Origin: a virus
Virus record (IMG/VR): IMGVR_UViG_3300034095_000182
Coordinates: 1 to 55,173 of that record
DNA length: 55,173 nucleotides
Direction: 5' to 3' (one strand)
Below are positions 1-10,763 of the stretch, one piece after another (the first letter of the stretch is position 1; every line of letters starts with the position of its first letter). The notes under the pieces are model-generated. The model saw nothing but the letters and a program-made list of their open reading frames with translations, was not told where the DNA came from and searched no databases. The translations under genes and the position numbers were made by a program.

Positions 1-522
1 GGTTTGACCAACACGACCTTTGCGTTTACTGCGTTGGTCAAACCTGTCGTCTCTGGAACCTACACGCTGACAACCAGCGAAGCGCAGAATGTGATCCAAG
101 AATATGTTGGATCGCTCACGGGTAATGTGGAGGTTGTGTTCCCGCAGGTTGTGACCTTGTATGTGATCTCTAATCAGACCACCGACAACGGCTATACGCT
201 CACAATCAAGACCAGCGCTTCAGGCGCATCATCCACAACGATTCCACCGGGCCAGCAAGCAACGCTGGTGTGCGACGGCGTCAACTTCTTCAACGCCAAC
301 ACTGTGCAGGCTGGTGCAACCTCGTTGAACCTGATCAACGGCACGGTCGGAACTCCTGCGATTAACTTTGCCGCTGAGACCAGTTCGGGTATGTATCGCC
401 CCGGTGTTGGTCAAGTGGCGTTTGCAATTTTGGGAAGCCAGATCATGAACATTCTGTCGACTGGCATATCTATCACTGGTGAAGGCAAGTTCAGTGGTGG
501 CGTTAAGGGCGGGACATTCTGA
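1..522 (+). CDS. Beta-rich virion structural protein, C-terminal part (wraps around from 54324)
   Basis: This is the 3' part of a gene that starts at 54324. Joining 54324-55173 to 134-522 gives one frame of 412 residues. The visible part is rich in Thr, Ser, Gly and Val with alternating beta-strand patterns and ends shortly after a GEGKFSGG segment. I recognise no domain. It precedes the tail-hub gene with a TGATG overlap (stop 520-522, next start 522), and follows an adaptor gene, so a tail-spike, fibre or hub-associated role is likely. The first seven bases of the window are not genuine sequence of this gene. Confidence 0.75.
   Translation, partial: GLTNTTFAFTALVKPVVSGTYTLTTSEAQNVIQEYVGSLTGNVEVVFPQVVTLYVISNQTTDNGYTLTIKTSASGASSTTIPPGQQATLVCDGVNFFNANTVQAGATSLNLINGTVGTPAINFAAETSSGMYRPGVGQVAFAILGSQIMNILSTGISITGEGKFSGGVKGGTF
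8..133. repeat. Left copy of 126-bp terminal overlap
   Basis: Bases 8-133 are identical to 55048-55173, so the window closes on itself. The repeat lies in the middle of a reading frame and stays in frame across the join, which fits a circular assembly overlap of a circularly permuted genome better than a functional terminal repeat. Bases 1-7 do not match the other end. Confidence 0.95.
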
Positions 523-2513
523 TGACACAAAAAGTCTTCGCTCTCGACACCAAGCCGGGCATCCAGCGCGACGGTACGATCTTCGACAAGGAGTTCTATA
601 ACGATGGTCGATGGGTTCGTTTCCAGCGTGGCCGTCCTCGCAAAATTGCCGGGTATCGCGAGATCGTCAACGACATGGCAGGCCCATCTCGTGGCATCTA
701 TGTAATCCCAGAGAATAACTTTAACAATGTCTACAACGGCTATTCTGATGGCCTGCAACTGATCCCAATCAACAATGTGGGCATCGGCTCTGGCGTCACT
801 GATATGACGCTGTCGGACTTCACGCCCAACCAATACAACCTCTGGCAGTTTGATTCGCTCTTCGACTCTTCTGGCGGTGGTGATGAGTTGCTTGTTGTTC
901 ATCCCGGCCAGAACTTGTTGTTGATTGATAGTTCCGTCAACACCCCTGTACTTGCAGGCTCGACCTCTGGTACATCCTTTGCGGCGATTGGCGTGTTCAC
1001 TGTGGCCGCAACGCTGAACTCGACCACGACGGTAACTGTTGCAAACACCAGCCTGCTTGGCGCGGGTCAATCTATATCTGGAACTGGTATCCCTTCAGGC
1101 ACAACGATTGTGTCGGTGACCAACACTACGACCTTTGAAATCAGCGCCGCCGCAACAATCACTGGTGCCTCGACGCTGACCATTGACAACAATGTTGATG
1201 TCTCTGGTGGTGTGGTGGTCTTGCACCCCTATGTCTTTGTGTACGGCAACAACGGCTTGATCCGCAATTGCGCGGCAGGTAATCCAAACGACTGGGTCTC
1301 TGCTGACGCCAACGAGACCAATGTGGCCTCAACCAAGATCGTCAAGGGCTTGCCTGTGCGAGGCGGCTCGAATGCTCCGTCTGGCCTCTTCTGGTCTTTG
1401 GACTCACTGATCCGTGTTTCGTACAACCCGACCACCATCACCGTGGGCGGCACGCCTCAGACTTTCTACTGGCGCTACGACATCATCTCGTCTCAGTCTT
1501 CAATTCTGTCAAGCCAGTCTGTGATTGAGTATGACGGTATCTACTACTGGGCTGGTGTTGACCGCTTCCTGCTCTACAACGGTGTTGTGAAAGAGATTCC
1601 AAACACCTTCAATCAGAACTACTTCTTTGACAATCTGAACTACGATCAGCGTCAGAAGGTCTTTGCAACCAAGGTTCCTCGCTTCGGCGAAATCTGGTGG
1701 TTCTTCCCGTCCGGCAACTCGACCGAATGCAATGACTGCGTGATCTACAACATCCGCGAGAACTGCTGGTATGACCTCGGTGAAGCATTGGGCGCTCGTC
1801 GCTCGGCTGGATTCTTCTCTCAAGTGTTTCACTATCCCATCAATGCTGGATGGGAGACCAATAGTGTTGGCGGCGTGAATGCGTTTACTCTGACCTCTGG
1901 CGGTACTTTGTACACCGACGGCACCTACCTTGCGCAACCTTTAACAGGCGGCACGGGTACTGGCGCAACCGCTGACATTGTTGTTGCTGGCGGCATCGTT
2001 ACCTCTGTGACTATCGTTAACCGTGGTCAGAACTACACCGTGAGCGACATCTTGTCTGCGGCCATCCCTGCTGGTTCTGGCTTGCAGATCACTGTCAACA
2101 CATTGATGAACTTCACCAGTCTGTGGCAACACGAAATTGGCACTGACGCCGTGCAAGGCGCAACATCAAACGCCATTGAGTCTTACTTCGAGACCAATGA
2201 CCTTGGCTGGGTCTCTGGTGGCCCATCGCAACCTTCTCCCGTTGGCGAGAACCGCTGGCTTCGCATTGAGCGCGTTGAGCCTGACTTCTTGCAAACAGGG
2301 AACATGGAGTTGTACATCACAGGCCGTCCGTTTGCTCAGTCAACTGACGAGACATCCACGGCTTATGTGTTTGCGCCCAACACCAACAAGATTGACATGA
2401 AAGAACAGCGTCGCGAACTTCGTGTGAAGTTTGTCAGCAATGTGGCTGGCGGCGACTACCAACTCGGCAAGGTCTTGCTAAATGCGACCATCGGAGATGT
2501 CCGTGGCTACTAA
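522..2513 (+). CDS. P22 gp10-like tail hub / DNA-stabilisation protein
   Basis: A 663-residue protein whose opening (parameters such as GIQRDGTIFDKEFYNDGRWVRFQRGRPRK) and later blocks (IEYDGIYYWAGVDRFLLYNG; ECNDCVIYNIRENCWYDLG) match the style of podoviral packaged-DNA stabilisation proteins, which form a beta-propeller closing the portal channel. Residues about 145-235 are a Thr/Ser-rich insertion resembling an Ig-like or adhesin domain, and a second Gly-rich segment lies near 450-530. Context supports this: an adaptor gene lies just upstream across the join. The assignment is from recalled family style and context, not alignment. Confidence 0.7.
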   Translation: MTQKVFALDTKPGIQRDGTIFDKEFYNDGRWVRFQRGRPRKIAGYREIVNDMAGPSRGIYVIPENNFNNVYNGYSDGLQLIPINNVGIGSGVTDMTLSDFTPNQYNLWQFDSLFDSSGGGDELLVVHPGQNLLLIDSSVNTPVLAGSTSGTSFAAIGVFTVAATLNSTTTVTVANTSLLGAGQSISGTGIPSGTTIVSVTNTTTFEISAAATITGASTLTIDNNVDVSGGVVVLHPYVFVYGNNGLIRNCAAGNPNDWVSADANETNVASTKIVKGLPVRGGSNAPSGLFWSLDSLIRVSYNPTTITVGGTPQTFYWRYDIISSQSSILSSQSVIEYDGIYYWAGVDRFLLYNGVVKEIPNTFNQNYFFDNLNYDQRQKVFATKVPRFGEIWWFFPSGNSTECNDCVIYNIRENCWYDLGEALGARRSAGFFSQVFHYPINAGWETNSVGGVNAFTLTSGGTLYTDGTYLAQPLTGGTGTGATADIVVAGGIVTSVTIVNRGQNYTVSDILSAAIPAGSGLQITVNTLMNFTSLWQHEIGTDAVQGATSNAIESYFETNDLGWVSGGPSQPSPVGENRWLRIERVEPDFLQTGNMELYITGRPFAQSTDETSTAYVFAPNTNKIDMKEQRRELRVKFVSNVAGGDYQLGKVLLNATIGDVRGY

Positions 2514-2748
2514 TCAGTCGCTTCTCTATGACCCCCGATACCAGACATTTGAGGATTGGGCATCCCTCATGTGTGAGCAGTACGCGGCTCAACAACTCTC
2601 TATTCCAACATCCGGCACAGACTGGAAGGTATGGGGGGCTGGGCTGTTGGCGATTGATGTCTTTACAAACGAAGCGGCTCCCGATCCTTACCTGTTCGAT
2701 AACTGGCAAGACTGGGCGGCGGCTCTTTTAGCGGCGATGAATCCATGA
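2503..2748 (+). CDS. Small phage protein, possible structural component
   Basis: An 81-residue protein if it starts at GTG 2503, which has a GGAG Shine-Dalgarno sequence six bases upstream. The in-frame ATGs at 2482 and 2497 have no well-spaced site. It overlaps the tail-hub gene by 11 bases and the ACP gene by 4 (ATGA). It is Trp- and Asp-rich (WASLMCEQ, DWKVWGAG, NWQDWAAALL) with no recognised domain. It is likely co-translated with the ACP, so a link to the acyl cassette or to the tail is equally possible. Confidence 0.7.
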   Translation: MATNQSLLYDPRYQTFEDWASLMCEQYAAQQLSIPTSGTDWKVWGAGLLAIDVFTNEAAPDPYLFDNWQDWAAALLAAMNP

Positions 2749-3032
2749 CAAACTTTATTGAACTGTTCAACATGGTGTCGCAGGTTGCGCGTCCGGCTCA
2801 CGCTAAGGAAGCACCTGCAACATCCATGGAAGACAAGTTGGCAGATATAGGTATCGACAGCCTTGATGGCTTGATCATGACAATGTACTTCTGTGAACTC
2901 TACGGAATTCCAGAAGACGACGAAACCAAAGACTGGCACCCGACCTCCGTTCAGGAGGTCTTCGACTATCTGATAAGGCGTAAAACGCAAGAGCCGGAAT
3001 CACTCGAAGCGGCCCGGGAGGCAATCAAGTGA
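2745..3032 (+). CDS. Acyl carrier protein
   Basis: A 95-residue protein with the signature DIGIDSLDGLIMTMYF (residues 34-49). This matches the phosphopantetheine attachment site of acyl carrier proteins (DLGADSLD in E. coli AcpP), with Ser39 as the expected attachment residue. The following helix and acidic segment (ELYGIPEDDETKDW) and the helix-IV-like VQEVFDYLIRR also fit. The N-terminus is about 10-15 residues longer than in AcpP. It overlaps the upstream gene (ATGA at 2745) and the downstream ketosynthase (3029) by 4 bases each, so the two are translationally coupled. It would carry acyl intermediates in the cytoplasm after modification by a host phosphopantetheinyl transferase. None is seen in this window. 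Confidence 0.88.
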   Translation: MTNFIELFNMVSQVARPAHAKEAPATSMEDKLADIGIDSLDGLIMTMYFCELYGIPEDDETKDWHPTSVQEVFDYLIRRKTQEPESLEAAREAIK

Positions 3033-4144
3033 TCTACCTCACCCACTACCGTACAGCGGCCACATCGAATGTGGAACTCTTCGAGGACATCGTGTTCCCC
3101 CAGCGGGTTCACTGGTTCCCCGAGACCTACAACCGCACGCAGACCGGGATGTTTTATGTCCCGCACAAACTGGCCGAGAAGGTGCTTGACGCCGACCTCA
3201 TCAAATATCTGCGTGAGAACCAAGTCGGCAAGACGGCGTTCATCCTCGCTGGTGGCAACGCTCACTTTGCCGGGATCGGTCAGAGGGCATACAACAGCCG
3301 CCTGACCTACACCTACAAGTTCCTGCCCTTCACGCTGACTCAGGTTTACGCTGGTCGTACCGCTCAGTCTTTTGGCGACATGGACTTGGTGACCACCGAT
3401 GCGTCTGCCTGCGCCAGCAGTCTGAAAGTCATGATGGATGTCGAGGTGTTGATGAAGCACTACGGCTTTGAGCGTGTGATTGTCCTGACGGTTGAAGACG
3501 GTGTGTCAAACGCTGTTCTTGAGTTCTTTGGCGAGTCCCGTGCTGTTTTGACGGCCAAGGAAGAGAACGAGACCGGGGTTAAGCCTTCGGCATTCGACAG
3601 CAAGAATCGCGGCTTCTATGTCGGTCAGGGCGCCGCCTTGGCGATCTTTGAAAGCGAGTGGGCTGTCAACAAACTGAACCGTGACCCTCTGGCTCGTCTT
3701 GTAGGGGCCTACAGCGCCTCTGAGGCATCTACCAATGCCATCGGTCAATGTGAGGACGGTCAGGGCTTTACGAAGGCTATAGAGGGCACCTTGCGCTACA
3801 GCGGAGCATTGCGTCAGGACATCAAGATTGTCAAAGCGCACGGCACCGGAACCGAGTCAAACAACAAAGCAGAGAAGGCCGCAATCATGAGCGCGGGCCT
3901 TACAGATTTTGTCGTGACCTCTTACAAACAAAAAATAGGTCACACAATGGGTTCCTCTGGACTGCTGGAATCATTATTATTGCTGGAGGACATGAAAAAG
4001 GGATTCGTTCCTCCAATCGAAAATCGAACCGAATCCGATTCGGTTTTCTTGTCGGAACCGACAAAGCCCCCCAAAGGGTTGGTGCTGAGTCTGGCGGCTG
4101 GGATGGGCAACATCTACAGCGCCGCAATATTTGAGGGGCTATGA
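3029..4144 (+). CDS. Beta-ketoacyl-ACP synthase (condensing enzyme)
   Basis: A 371-residue thiolase-fold condensing enzyme. The nucleophile Cys128 lies in TTDASACASSL, the first His in KAHGTGTES (His271), and the Lys/His pair in YKQKIGHTMGSSG (Lys300, His305) with the same five-residue spacing as in E. coli FabF. All catalytic residues for Claisen condensation of acyl and malonyl-ACP are therefore present. It is shorter than FabF (about 410), and the usual GFGGTN tail motif reads AAGMGN, so the acyl-pocket gate differs. GTG/ATG choice: ATG-like start at 3029 within the overlap ATGA/GTGA of the ACP stop. It is cotranscribed with virion genes, so expression is probably late. Confidence 0.9.
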   Translation: MIYLTHYRTAATSNVELFEDIVFPQRVHWFPETYNRTQTGMFYVPHKLAEKVLDADLIKYLRENQVGKTAFILAGGNAHFAGIGQRAYNSRLTYTYKFLPFTLTQVYAGRTAQSFGDMDLVTTDASACASSLKVMMDVEVLMKHYGFERVIVLTVEDGVSNAVLEFFGESRAVLTAKEENETGVKPSAFDSKNRGFYVGQGAALAIFESEWAVNKLNRDPLARLVGAYSASEASTNAIGQCEDGQGFTKAIEGTLRYSGALRQDIKIVKAHGTGTESNNKAEKAAIMSAGLTDFVVTSYKQKIGHTMGSSGLLESLLLLEDMKKGFVPPIENRTESDSVFLSEPTKPPKGLVLSLAAGMGNIYSAAIFEGL

Positions 4145-4145
4145 G

Positions 4146-4589
4146 ATGCTGGTAAATAGTAAAGAAAAACAACTTGGTGAGCAGGCGATCCTGATGATTG
4201 CCGCTGAAGAGACCAAGTCAAAATATTCCGCCGCGCAGGTGTACGCCGCGCTGGTTGCCGAGATGAATCTGCGTGGCACGACCACCTATCGCGCTGGCAA
4301 CACTATTTTCATGATGCATCACGCCAAGGGCCGTGTGGGGACTTTCCGCGCCCTCAATGCTGACACCGCACGCAACTATCTGGAGAACTCCTACGAGTTC
4401 ATTCAAGCCGCATACAAGATGGGTTTTGACACTCTGGTGACCGAGTTTGAAGACCCGACCATCATCAACATTTTCAAGGCCATCTCCCGCAACCCTCCCC
4501 GGGATCAAATGGGCTACAAGGCCGAGAGAACCAATAAGGGCTTCCGCGTTACTGTGAAACTCGGCCCGAAGCGGGAGGATAAAGAATGA
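4146..4589 (+). CDS. Unknown phage protein, possibly GNAT-like acyltransferase
   Basis: A 147-residue protein. ATG 4146 is chosen because AGGGG at 4134-4138 gives a seven-base spacing. The second half alternates strands and helices (TIFMMH, GRVGTFRALNADT, YEFIQAAYKMGFDTLV, then MGYKAERTNKGFRVTVKLG), reminiscent of the GNAT acyltransferase fold in phage proteins of this size. No acetyl-CoA loop of the classical R/Q-x-x-G-x-G/A type is visible, so the assignment is weak. Its place directly after ACP and ketosynthase makes an acyl-ACP user imaginable, but it also directly precedes ejection-protein genes. It overlaps the next gene by 4 bases. Confidence 0.55.
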   Translation: MLVNSKEKQLGEQAILMIAAEETKSKYSAAQVYAALVAEMNLRGTTTYRAGNTIFMMHHAKGRVGTFRALNADTARNYLENSYEFIQAAYKMGFDTLVTEFEDPTIINIFKAISRNPPRDQMGYKAERTNKGFRVTVKLGPKREDKE

Positions 4590-6457
4590 GTGCAGTCGTA
4601 AGTTTTGTTGCGGATGTTGTTGAGACCGTTGTCGACGCAGTCGGTGATGTCGTTGAGACTGTTGCTGATGTCGTTGAAGACGCCGTTGAGTTCGTCGGCG
4701 ACACCGTTCAGGCCATCGTTGAAGACCCGCTTCCAACGCTGTTGTCTATTGCTGGCTCGTTTGTAGGCATTCCCCCGCCCGTGACCATGGCCGCTGTGAC
4801 TGCGGCTCGTGGCGGTGACCTTGAAGACATCGTGCTGTCTGCTGGTGTTTCGTACTTTGCGCCACAAGCAAGTAATGTTCTGTCGTCCACATTGTCGTCA
4901 ACCATTGGCGGTTCAATCATCAATCAAACCGTGTCCGACATCGTCGTTGATGGCGTGAGCAAGGGCCTTGTAAGCGGCACCATTGCAGAGATTCGCGGCG
5001 GAGATTTTGAGGATGGCTTTGCTGGTGGCTTTACTGGCTCTATTGTGAACTCCTCTGTTGGTGAGTTCACCAATGAATTTATTGCGCCCGGCGTGCAAGA
5101 TATGCTGTCCGATTCTGGTTTGGATACCAGCACCATTAACACTATTGTGAAGACGGGCACGCAGGCTGTGTCTTCTGGATTGACTGCTGAGTTGACTGGC
5201 CGTGGCGACTTTGATGATGCATTCATCAACAGCGTGCAGAACTCTACGATTAACCTTGGCACGAACTACGCCGTCAACACGATTGGTGAGCAGTTCCGTT
5301 CTGTTGAGCAAGGTCTCAGCACCGTTCAAAAAGAAGAAGACAAAGAAAGTGATCTGCTGAATTTTGACGATTACTTTGCGCTCGATACAACTCGCGACTC
5401 TGACGCTACTGGCGCTGGCATCTCTGATGATATTGTTGATCAAGTTGAAGTTGCCGATCTTGGCGACAACACCGGAAATGTCACCAGCACTCTGGCAAAC
5501 ACAGACCTGTCGACATCGTTTGATACGCAACTAGATACGGAGTTGGCCTCATACGGCACAGACACTGGGTCAAGCCTTGGATCAACTTCCAATGTCGACA
5601 CATTGATGGCCGACACTGACGCAAGCGAGATCATTGATGAGTTTGGCGGCGAGGACACCGATGGCGACGGCGCAACCGTTACCGTTGAAGGATTGCCGTC
5701 TGATCTTGAAGACATCTACGAACAGTATGCGTTTGACACTACTGAGGATGATGAGGCAGTTGATACTGCGGATACCACTCCAAGGATTGAACTGGCTGAC
5801 GCAACCGCAGGACAAGACACATCTGGCGGCTTAAATGTTGTAAAGAAGGCTGTCGAGACGCCAGCCAACTTGACGGAAGAGGACATTGTGTTCTCTGGCG
5901 GCAAAGCAGACATCGATGCAGAAGATAGTCTTGTTGACACATCGCAAGTTGCAAGCGCCAAGAAGACAACCGCTGTTGATCCTTATGCTGGTCTGGATGA
6001 GAACATCACCAACCTTGCTGAAGACAGCACTGTTGACATCGCTGGTCGCTCAGGCCCAACCATCATTGATGGCGGCTTGAATGTTCTAAATGACATTGCG
6101 GGCCGTACTGGTCTGGTTGATAGCGGCGGCGGCATCTCTACCGACAAGTTAGTCACTGGTGCATTGAATCAGTTCTTGCGCCCAGCAATTAAGTCTGGCC
6201 TGACCAAAGTAATCAAGGGCAAGCCAACAAAGACTCTTGTCAAGAGGCCAGTGCAGAAGAAAGCGCCGCTTACTGCATTGCAGGCTCAACAAGCGCGTGG
6301 GGCAACTAAACAGCCGCCGAAAACGATTGACATGACCAAGGTTGCAAGCAGACCCGTCACCAAGGTTGCGCCACCTAAGAAGGTCGATGTCAAGACGCTG
6401 ACGCCGATCACCAATGTGGCAAGTCTTTCTTCGATTCTGTCTGGCGGCAAAGGATAA
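4586..6457 (+). CDS. Putative internal virion protein with N-terminal amphipathic repeats
   Basis: A 623-residue protein. Residues 4-45 are built of Val/Asp/Glu 11-residue repeats (VVETVVDAVGD, VVETVADVVED), forming a strongly amphipathic helix like LEA or apolipoprotein repeats. A Gly/Ser-rich, weakly hydrophobic stretch (about 60-230) follows, then an acidic Asp/Thr-rich linker (about 260-420) and a basic Lys/Pro-rich tail (about 520-623). There is no catalytic motif. Its position in a block of large proteins ending with a murein hydrolase suggests a protein packaged in the head and ejected with DNA, where the amphipathic helix could contact the membrane. Function is inferred from context. 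Confidence 0.7.
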   Translation: MSAVVSFVADVVETVVDAVGDVVETVADVVEDAVEFVGDTVQAIVEDPLPTLLSIAGSFVGIPPPVTMAAVTAARGGDLEDIVLSAGVSYFAPQASNVLSSTLSSTIGGSIINQTVSDIVVDGVSKGLVSGTIAEIRGGDFEDGFAGGFTGSIVNSSVGEFTNEFIAPGVQDMLSDSGLDTSTINTIVKTGTQAVSSGLTAELTGRGDFDDAFINSVQNSTINLGTNYAVNTIGEQFRSVEQGLSTVQKEEDKESDLLNFDDYFALDTTRDSDATGAGISDDIVDQVEVADLGDNTGNVTSTLANTDLSTSFDTQLDTELASYGTDTGSSLGSTSNVDTLMADTDASEIIDEFGGEDTDGDGATVTVEGLPSDLEDIYEQYAFDTTEDDEAVDTADTTPRIELADATAGQDTSGGLNVVKKAVETPANLTEEDIVFSGGKADIDAEDSLVDTSQVASAKKTTAVDPYAGLDENITNLAEDSTVDIAGRSGPTIIDGGLNVLNDIAGRTGLVDSGGGISTDKLVTGALNQFLRPAIKSGLTKVIKGKPTKTLVKRPVQKKAPLTALQAQQARGATKQPPKTIDMTKVASRPVTKVAPPKKVDVKTLTPITNVASLSSILSGGKG

Positions 6458-9745
<3,288 letters not shown>

Positions 9746-9746
9746 G

Positions 9747-10760
9747 ATGGCCGGACTTTTTCAAGGTGATCCGTTACCAGCACTAACCAAAACCACGGAA
9801 CAACAACAGGTTGCTCCGGAGTTTTATACCAATTATCTTCAGGACATTGCGAACCTAGGTCAGAACGCTGTCACGCAAGGCGGTGTTGCTGGCTTCTCGC
9901 CGTTGCAACAGCAGGCCCTACAGATGGCGCCGAATGTGGCGTTCTCTGGTGCGGGTTCGTTGGGCGCGGCGTCTCAATTGCTTGGTGAGGCTGGCGCCAC
10001 TACGATGCCTGATGTGGTGGCCGACTACATGAACCCATACACCCAAGCGGTGGTGGGCGAGATGGGTCGTCTGCAACAGCGCAACATTCGCGAGAATGTG
10101 TTGCCCAACCTTGCTGGCGCCGCTGTCGGCACTGGTCAGTTTGGATCGCGCCGTCAGGCTCAGGTTACCGGGCAGGCTTTGCGTGACCTCCAGTCTGACT
10201 TGATTGGCAAGCAGATGGGCGCTCTACAGCAGGGCTACACCGAAGCGGGTAAGTTTGCTCAGACTGATCTTGAGCGTGCGCTCAATGCTGGTCGCTCGTT
10301 TACTTCGCTGGGCCAAGAGCAACAGCAACTTGGCGTTGGTGGTCTCAAGACTCTGTTTGACTACGGCGGTCAAGAGCAGGCCCTCGGCCAGAAGATGCTC
10401 GATTACCCGATGGCTCAGACACAAGCCTTTGCAAAACTCTTGCAGGGCTATCAGGTGCCCACTGGTACTGTTCAGCAGACCACTGGCTCCGAAGGCTACA
10501 GCAACGCACCGCTGGCGCAGATTGCTGGCTTGTTGCAAGGTTTGGGTGCATTCTTGCGCTCAGAACCCGGCAAGGCTCATGGCGGCGTAATGCGCAAAGC
10601 AAAGGGTGGCGCACTGCGCAAACAACCCATGGCGGCGACAATGGCAGGCAAAGGTCGTCGGATGAAGATGGGTGGTTATGCAGAAGGTGGCGCTACGCCA
10701 ATTGCCTACACCGATGGCGAAGGCAACATTTATGACACCGATGGAAACCTAGTGGGGTAA
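9747..10760 (+). CDS. Putative internal virion / ejection protein
   Basis: A 337-residue Gln-, Ala- and Gly-rich helical protein. Residues 1-270 have repeated helices (QQQALQMAP, YMNPYTQAVVGEMGRLQQRN, GSRRQAQVTGQALRDLQSDL) typical of phage internal virion proteins found beside ejection genes. The tail is a basic Gly-Gly segment (KAHGGVMRKAKGGALRK, MKMGGYAEGG) ending with one DGEGNIYDTDGNLVG unit, the same YD-like repeat that is amplified in the preceding gene. It starts one base after the previous stop and is followed by a 3-base gap, so it belongs to the same operon. Confidence 0.7.
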   Translation: MAGLFQGDPLPALTKTTEQQQVAPEFYTNYLQDIANLGQNAVTQGGVAGFSPLQQQALQMAPNVAFSGAGSLGAASQLLGEAGATTMPDVVADYMNPYTQAVVGEMGRLQQRNIRENVLPNLAGAAVGTGQFGSRRQAQVTGQALRDLQSDLIGKQMGALQQGYTEAGKFAQTDLERALNAGRSFTSLGQEQQQLGVGGLKTLFDYGGQEQALGQKMLDYPMAQTQAFAKLLQGYQVPTGTVQQTTGSEGYSNAPLAQIAGLLQGLGAFLRSEPGKAHGGVMRKAKGGALRKQPMAATMAGKGRRMKMGGYAEGGATPIAYTDGEGNIYDTDGNLVG

Positions 10761-10763
10761 GAC

